From positions 62,001 to 126,000 of the forward strand of contig JAJPJE010000042.1 of the NCBI GenBank assembly GCA_021324365.1: a stretch of DNA of 64,000 nucleotides. Reading direction: 5' to 3'. Below are positions 60,628 through 64,000 of the stretch, one piece after another. This stretch comes from Terriglobia bacterium. GTDB lineage: Bacteria > Acidobacteriota > Terriglobia > Terriglobales > Acidobacteriaceae. Every line of letters begins with the position of its first letter. The stretch's first letter is position 1. The notes under the pieces were generated by a model. The model saw only the letters and a list, made by a program, of their open reading frames with translations. It did no database searches and had not been told where the DNA came from. The position numbers were made by a program, and so were the translations under genes.

Positions 60628-60811
60628 ATTTCCCCACAGTGGAGCCGAGATCGACAATTGCAACAAGGATCAGACTACGTCTTATCCTTAATGACGGACG
60701 AGATGCTGGAACGTTAACTCTTCTATTGTATTCAATTCTGACCAGCAGCATGGAATGGTTGACACAGGTGTGCTGCGTTCAGGCTCGCTCTTTCATTGAT
60801 ACACTGAACCC

Positions 60812-61396
60812 ATGGCGGACGAAGTCGAAATCAAGTTCAGGATCAAAGACTTGTCGCAAGTGCAAGAACGTCTGAAGCAGGCGGGATTCCGCGAGGAAAC
60901 CTCACGCACCCACGAGATGAACACGCTCTATGATCGCGATTCAGTGCTGCGGAATCACGGCCAATTGTTGCGCCTGAGGAAGTACGGTGAGAAGTGGACG
61001 TTGACCCACAAGTCGAAAGGGGTAAATGCTCGCCATAAGACACGCCAGGAACTCGAGACAAAGGTGGCCGATGGCGAGCATATGGATCAGATTATCCGCG
61101 CGCTAGGTTACCAGCCAAGCTTCCGTTACGAGAAGTTCCGGAGCGAATGGAGCGACGGGCAAGGACATGTAGTGCTTGACGAAACTCCTATCGGTAATCT
61201 GGGCGAGATCGAAGGAAAGCCCGAGTGGATCGATGAGATAGCGAAGAAGTTGGAGATTTCCGACGATCAGTTCATCACGAAAAGTTACGCCGAACTCTTC
61301 TTCGACTGGAAGCGCGAGACCGGGAGTAACGCGAATGATATGACTTTCGGGGCAATCGGAGCTGAAAGTCCCGCAATTGGAAAGGTAATCGGGTAA
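60812..61396 (+). CDS. CYTH-domain protein (CyaB/class IV adenylate cyclase-like)
   Basis: A 194-residue CYTH tunnel-fold protein. E4-x-E6-x-K8 (E-V-E-I-K-F) at the start, R-L-R (near 53), K-T-R-Q-E-L-E near 76, and D-E-T-P-I-G-x-L-G-E-I-E-G near 124. It binds triphosphates; either a cyclase or a triphosphatase. TACACT at 60800-60805 could be a -10 just before the ATG, giving a leaderless message; no -35 supports it. No ribosome binding site seen. Confidence 0.88.
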   Translation: MADEVEIKFRIKDLSQVQERLKQAGFREETSRTHEMNTLYDRDSVLRNHGQLLRLRKYGEKWTLTHKSKGVNARHKTRQELETKVADGEHMDQIIRALGYQPSFRYEKFRSEWSDGQGHVVLDETPIGNLGEIEGKPEWIDEIAKKLEISDDQFITKSYAELFFDWKRETGSNANDMTFGAIGAESPAIGKVIG

Positions 61397-61484
61397 TCGC
61401 TGAACGGGTAATCTGAAAGAGTCGAAAGACTAATCGACTTGTCCTCCATTTGCACCCACATGAAGGGCGGACTACCATTCCTCC

Positions 61485-63170
61485 ATGCCAGTCGATACCG
61501 AAGTTCTGCATTCTTCCTATACTCCCGTGAAGGCCCCGCGCGGTACCGCGATCTCCTGCAAAAGCTGGCAGCAGGAAGCCGCCATGCGCATGCTTATGAA
61601 CAACCTGGACGAAGAGGTTGCGGAGCGTCCGCAGGACCTTGTCATTTATGGTGGCACAGGAAAAGCGGCGCGCAATTGGGACTGCTATCACGCGATCGTG
61701 CGTTCGCTGAGATCGCTCGATAACGATGAGACGCTGCTGGTTCAGTCAGGCAAGCCTGTCGGCATTTTCAGGACGCATGAATATGCGCCACGCGTATTGA
61801 TCGCAAACTCGAACCTGGTGGGGCACTGGAATAACTGGGAGAAGTTCAACGAACTCGACCGCGCTGGACTTACCATGTACGGTCAAATGACCGCGGGCTC
61901 GTGGATCTATATCGGATCCCAGGGAATTATCCAGGGGACATTTGAAACTTTCGCAGCGGCAGCAAAGAAACACAACCTGGGCAGCTTGGAAGGGAAGTTG
62001 ATCGTCAGCGGAGGCATGGGCGGGATGAGCGGCGCTCAACCGCTTGCCGCCACCATGACCGGAGCGGCTTACCTGGGAATTGAAGTTGATCCGGAGCGGA
62101 TCAAGAAGCGCCTGAAAACCGGCTATTGCGATTTCATGGTGAATACGCTGGATGAGGCTCTTCGTATACTCAAGAACGCGGTTCGCAAAAAGGAGGCGGT
62201 TTCTGTCGGGCTGGTCGGAAATTGCGCAGACGTGATTCCCGAGCTTGCTGAACGTGGCGTTGTACCGGACCTGCTTACGGATCAAACATCGGCTCACGAT
62301 CCTTTAAATGGTTACATTCCTCAAGGTCTGACGGTTGAGCAGGCGGCCGAGTTGCGCGAGCGCGATGCGAAACAATATGTTGAGCATTCCCTTGATTCGA
62401 TTGCGCGCCATGTCGACGGCATGTTGAAATTGCAGAAGATGGGTTCTGTTACTTTCGACTATGGCAATAATATCCGGACCTTCGCGTTTGAGCGCGGCGT
62501 AAGAAATGCCTATGATTTTCCGGGTTTTGTCCCCGCTTACATCCGGCCGCTATTCTGCGAAGGGCGCGGACCGTTCCGCTGGGCCGCGCTTTCGGGAGAA
62601 GCGTCTGACATCGCAGCCACTGACCAACTGGTCCTGCAGATGTTTCCCGAGGATCAGGTCTTGAGTCGTTGGATCGATCTTGCTCGCAAGCGCATTAAAT
62701 TTCAGGGGCTACCGTCACGTATCTGTTGGCTGGGGTATGGCGAACGCGCGGAATTCGGACTCGCGATCAACGAGATGGTGAAGCAGGGCAAGTTGAAGGC
62801 ACCCATCGTCATGGGCCGCGATCATCTGGATACGGGTTCTGTCGCCTCGCCATACAGGGAGACAGAAGCGATGAACGACGGCAGTGACGCGATTGCTGAC
62901 TGGCCGCTGCTGAATGCAATGCTGAATACCGCCAGTGGTGCATCGTGGGTTTCGATTCACAATGGCGGTGGCGTCGGTATCGGATATTCTCAACACGCTG
63001 GACAGGTTACAGTAGCTGACGGAACTGAGCAGATGGCGAAGCGAATCGAGCGCGTGCTCACGAACGATCCCGGGATTGGCGTTGCCCGTCATGTAGACGC
63101 AGGCTACAAAGAAGCAAAAGACTTCGCGGCGAAATCCGGAATCAAAGTGCCGATGGCGAATAATGGTTAG
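61485..63170 (+). CDS. hutU: Urocanate hydratase
   Basis: A 561-residue NAD-dependent enzyme of histidine degradation (urocanate to imidazolonepropionate). Blocks [36 protein letters not shown] and D-Q-T-S-A-H-D-P are those of HutU. Full length. The last eight bases overlap hutI, so translation is coupled. No other hut genes are seen upstream within the window. Confidence 0.97.
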   Translation: MPVDTEVLHSSYTPVKAPRGTAISCKSWQQEAAMRMLMNNLDEEVAERPQDLVIYGGTGKAARNWDCYHAIVRSLRSLDNDETLLVQSGKPVGIFRTHEYAPRVLIANSNLVGHWNNWEKFNELDRAGLTMYGQMTAGSWIYIGSQGIIQGTFETFAAAAKKHNLGSLEGKLIVSGGMGGMSGAQPLAATMTGAAYLGIEVDPERIKKRLKTGYCDFMVNTLDEALRILKNAVRKKEAVSVGLVGNCADVIPELAERGVVPDLLTDQTSAHDPLNGYIPQGLTVEQAAELRERDAKQYVEHSLDSIARHVDGMLKLQKMGSVTFDYGNNIRTFAFERGVRNAYDFPGFVPAYIRPLFCEGRGPFRWAALSGEASDIAATDQLVLQMFPEDQVLSRWIDLARKRIKFQGLPSRICWLGYGERAEFGLAINEMVKQGKLKAPIVMGRDHLDTGSVASPYRETEAMNDGSDAIADWPLLNAMLNTASGASWVSIHNGGGVGIGYSQHAGQVTVADGTEQMAKRIERVLTNDPGIGVARHVDAGYKEAKDFAAKSGIKVPMANNG

Positions 63171-64000
63171 TCCTGCACGGGAAAAGAGCCACGGCTCGGC
63201 TCCAGGGAAACGTACCGCCGACTCCCCTTCCATCCTCTTGACGAACATCAGACAGTTGATTTCCTTGCGCGGCCCGGTAAGTCCGCGTCGTGGAAGGGAA
63301 CTCTCTGAACTCGGCATCATCGAAGATGCGGCGGTGTTGTGTGTCGGTGGCAAAATTGTGTCGGTTGGTAGTCGACGTGAAGCTCAACGCGACGCATGGA
63401 TTCAGCGGAACAGGCATAGAATCCGCACAGTCGATTGTCGTGGCGGGGTGGTTTTGCCCGGGTTCGTGGATTCGCACACACATCCAGTCTTTACCGAGGC
63501 TCGCCTGGTTGATTTCGAGAAACGAATTTCGGGCGCAAGCTACGAAGGGATTGCCGAAGCCGGCGGCGGTATTCGATCGAGCCTGAACGGAGTTCGCGAG
63601 AGCAGTCGCAAGGAGTTGAGCGATCATGTGCTTTCGGCGTTGCGGCGAATGTCAGCAAGCGGAACAACAACCGTGGAGGCCAAATCTGGGTATGGCCTGA
63701 GCATGGAATCGGAAATCAAGTCACTAGAAGCGATTCGCGACGCAGCCAGGCAGTGGCCTGGCACAGTCGTCCCGACGCTGCTCGGAGCCCATGTGATCCC
63801 ACCGGAGTTTCGAGACAGGCGTGAGGATTACGTCGCATTAATTTGCGAGAAGATGATCCCGGAAGCCGCCCGCCGGAAACTTGCTGAATATGTAGATGTT
63901 TTTTGCGAGCGCGGTGCATTTGCCGTGCAAGAAACTCAGGGGATTCTTGCTTCAGCCAAACACCACGGGCTGGCAACGCGCGTCCACATCTGCCAACTCA
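63163..64000 (+). CDS. hutI: Imidazolonepropionase (partial, runs off the window)
   Basis: The frame from the ATG at 63163 stays open to the window end (about 279 codons). It encodes the HutI metal site start V-D-S-H-T-H-P-V-F, the diagnostic [20 protein letters not shown] and V-E-A-K-S-G-Y-G-L. It hydrolyses imidazolonepropionate to formiminoglutamate. An N-terminal stretch of about 20 extra basic residues precedes the conserved T-N-I-R-Q-L start; a later start (for example TTG 63238) is possible. The C-terminal end is not in the window. Confidence 0.95.
   Translation, partial: MVSPAREKSHGSAPGKRTADSPSILLTNIRQLISLRGPVSPRRGRELSELGIIEDAAVLCVGGKIVSVGSRREAQRDAWIQRNRHRIRTVDCRGGVVLPGFVDSHTHPVFTEARLVDFEKRISGASYEGIAEAGGGIRSSLNGVRESSRKELSDHVLSALRRMSASGTTTVEAKSGYGLSMESEIKSLEAIRDAARQWPGTVVPTLLGAHVIPPEFRDRREDYVALICEKMIPEAARRKLAEYVDVFCERGAFAVQETQGILASAKHHGLATRVHICQL

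Overview
The window reads as chromosomal DNA of an Acidobacteriota member (class Terriglobia, Koribacter-like). This is inferred from moderate-to-high GC, frequent GTG and TTG starts with GGAGG-type ribosome binding sites, and a typical mix of genes: NtrC-type two-component systems, exported beta-propeller and glycine-zipper lipoproteins, an OmpA-like protein with Ig-like repeats, a secretin carrying a cohesin domain, and a DUF885 peptidase-like protein. No rRNA, tRNA, CRISPR array, insertion sequence or prophage was recognised. A database comparison was not possible, so the taxonomy is an inference.

Layout. 1-6.5 kb: fabI, an MFS exporter and small exported or lipid-anchored proteins. 6.5-9.9 kb: an NtrC-type regulator followed by a membrane histidine kinase and a proline-rich lipoprotein gene, all on the minus strand. 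10.3-15.1 kb: three envelope protein genes (OmpA/Ig, BNR propeller, glycine-zipper lipoprotein), each ending in a clear stem-loop terminator. 15.3-18.6 kb: a second signalling set, namely a soluble PAS kinase with a cysteine-rich segment, a second NtrC-type activator, and a short protein that looks like a degenerate receiver joined to a degenerate H-box. 18.8-32.1 kb: a tightly packed carbohydrate cluster made of a methyltransferase, a clan-A glycoside hydrolase that looks circularly permuted, two sugar-nucleotide epimerases (one with a zinc-ribbon insert), a B12-binding radical SAM enzyme, five glycosyltransferases and an amylo-alpha-1,6-glucosidase. This is the best candidate for an undescribed system.

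32.2-36.2 kb: a CDGSH iron-sulfur protein, an AAA+/VWA chelatase-like pair and an SDR oxidoreductase that may be read from a leaderless message. 36.2-38.4 kb: pepA and smpB. 38.7-42.0 kb: a secretin with a C-terminal cohesin-like domain and two pseudopilins, a compact type II secretion or type IV pilus locus. 42.1-49.4 kb: an RsbRD-N-like sensor, secA, a YciF/DUF892 ferritin-like protein, and a 917-residue acyl ligase-ACP-acyltransferase fusion.

49.5-64 kb: a transglutaminase-like protein, a small exported protein, argS, then a plus-strand run larC-metG-tatD-yajQ-polyprenyl synthase, a DUF885 protein, a CYTH-domain protein, and hutU overlapping hutI. hutI runs off the end of the window.

How the genes may work together: the two NtrC/kinase sets flank a block of envelope genes and lie directly before the glycan cluster, so control of surface structures by sigma-54-dependent activators is plausible, but no convincing -24/-12 promoter was found. 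The glycan cluster has nucleotide-sugar modification, radical methylation or rearrangement, O-methylation, polymer assembly by several transferases, and two glycosidases. That is consistent with making and trimming a modified oligosaccharide or surface glycan.
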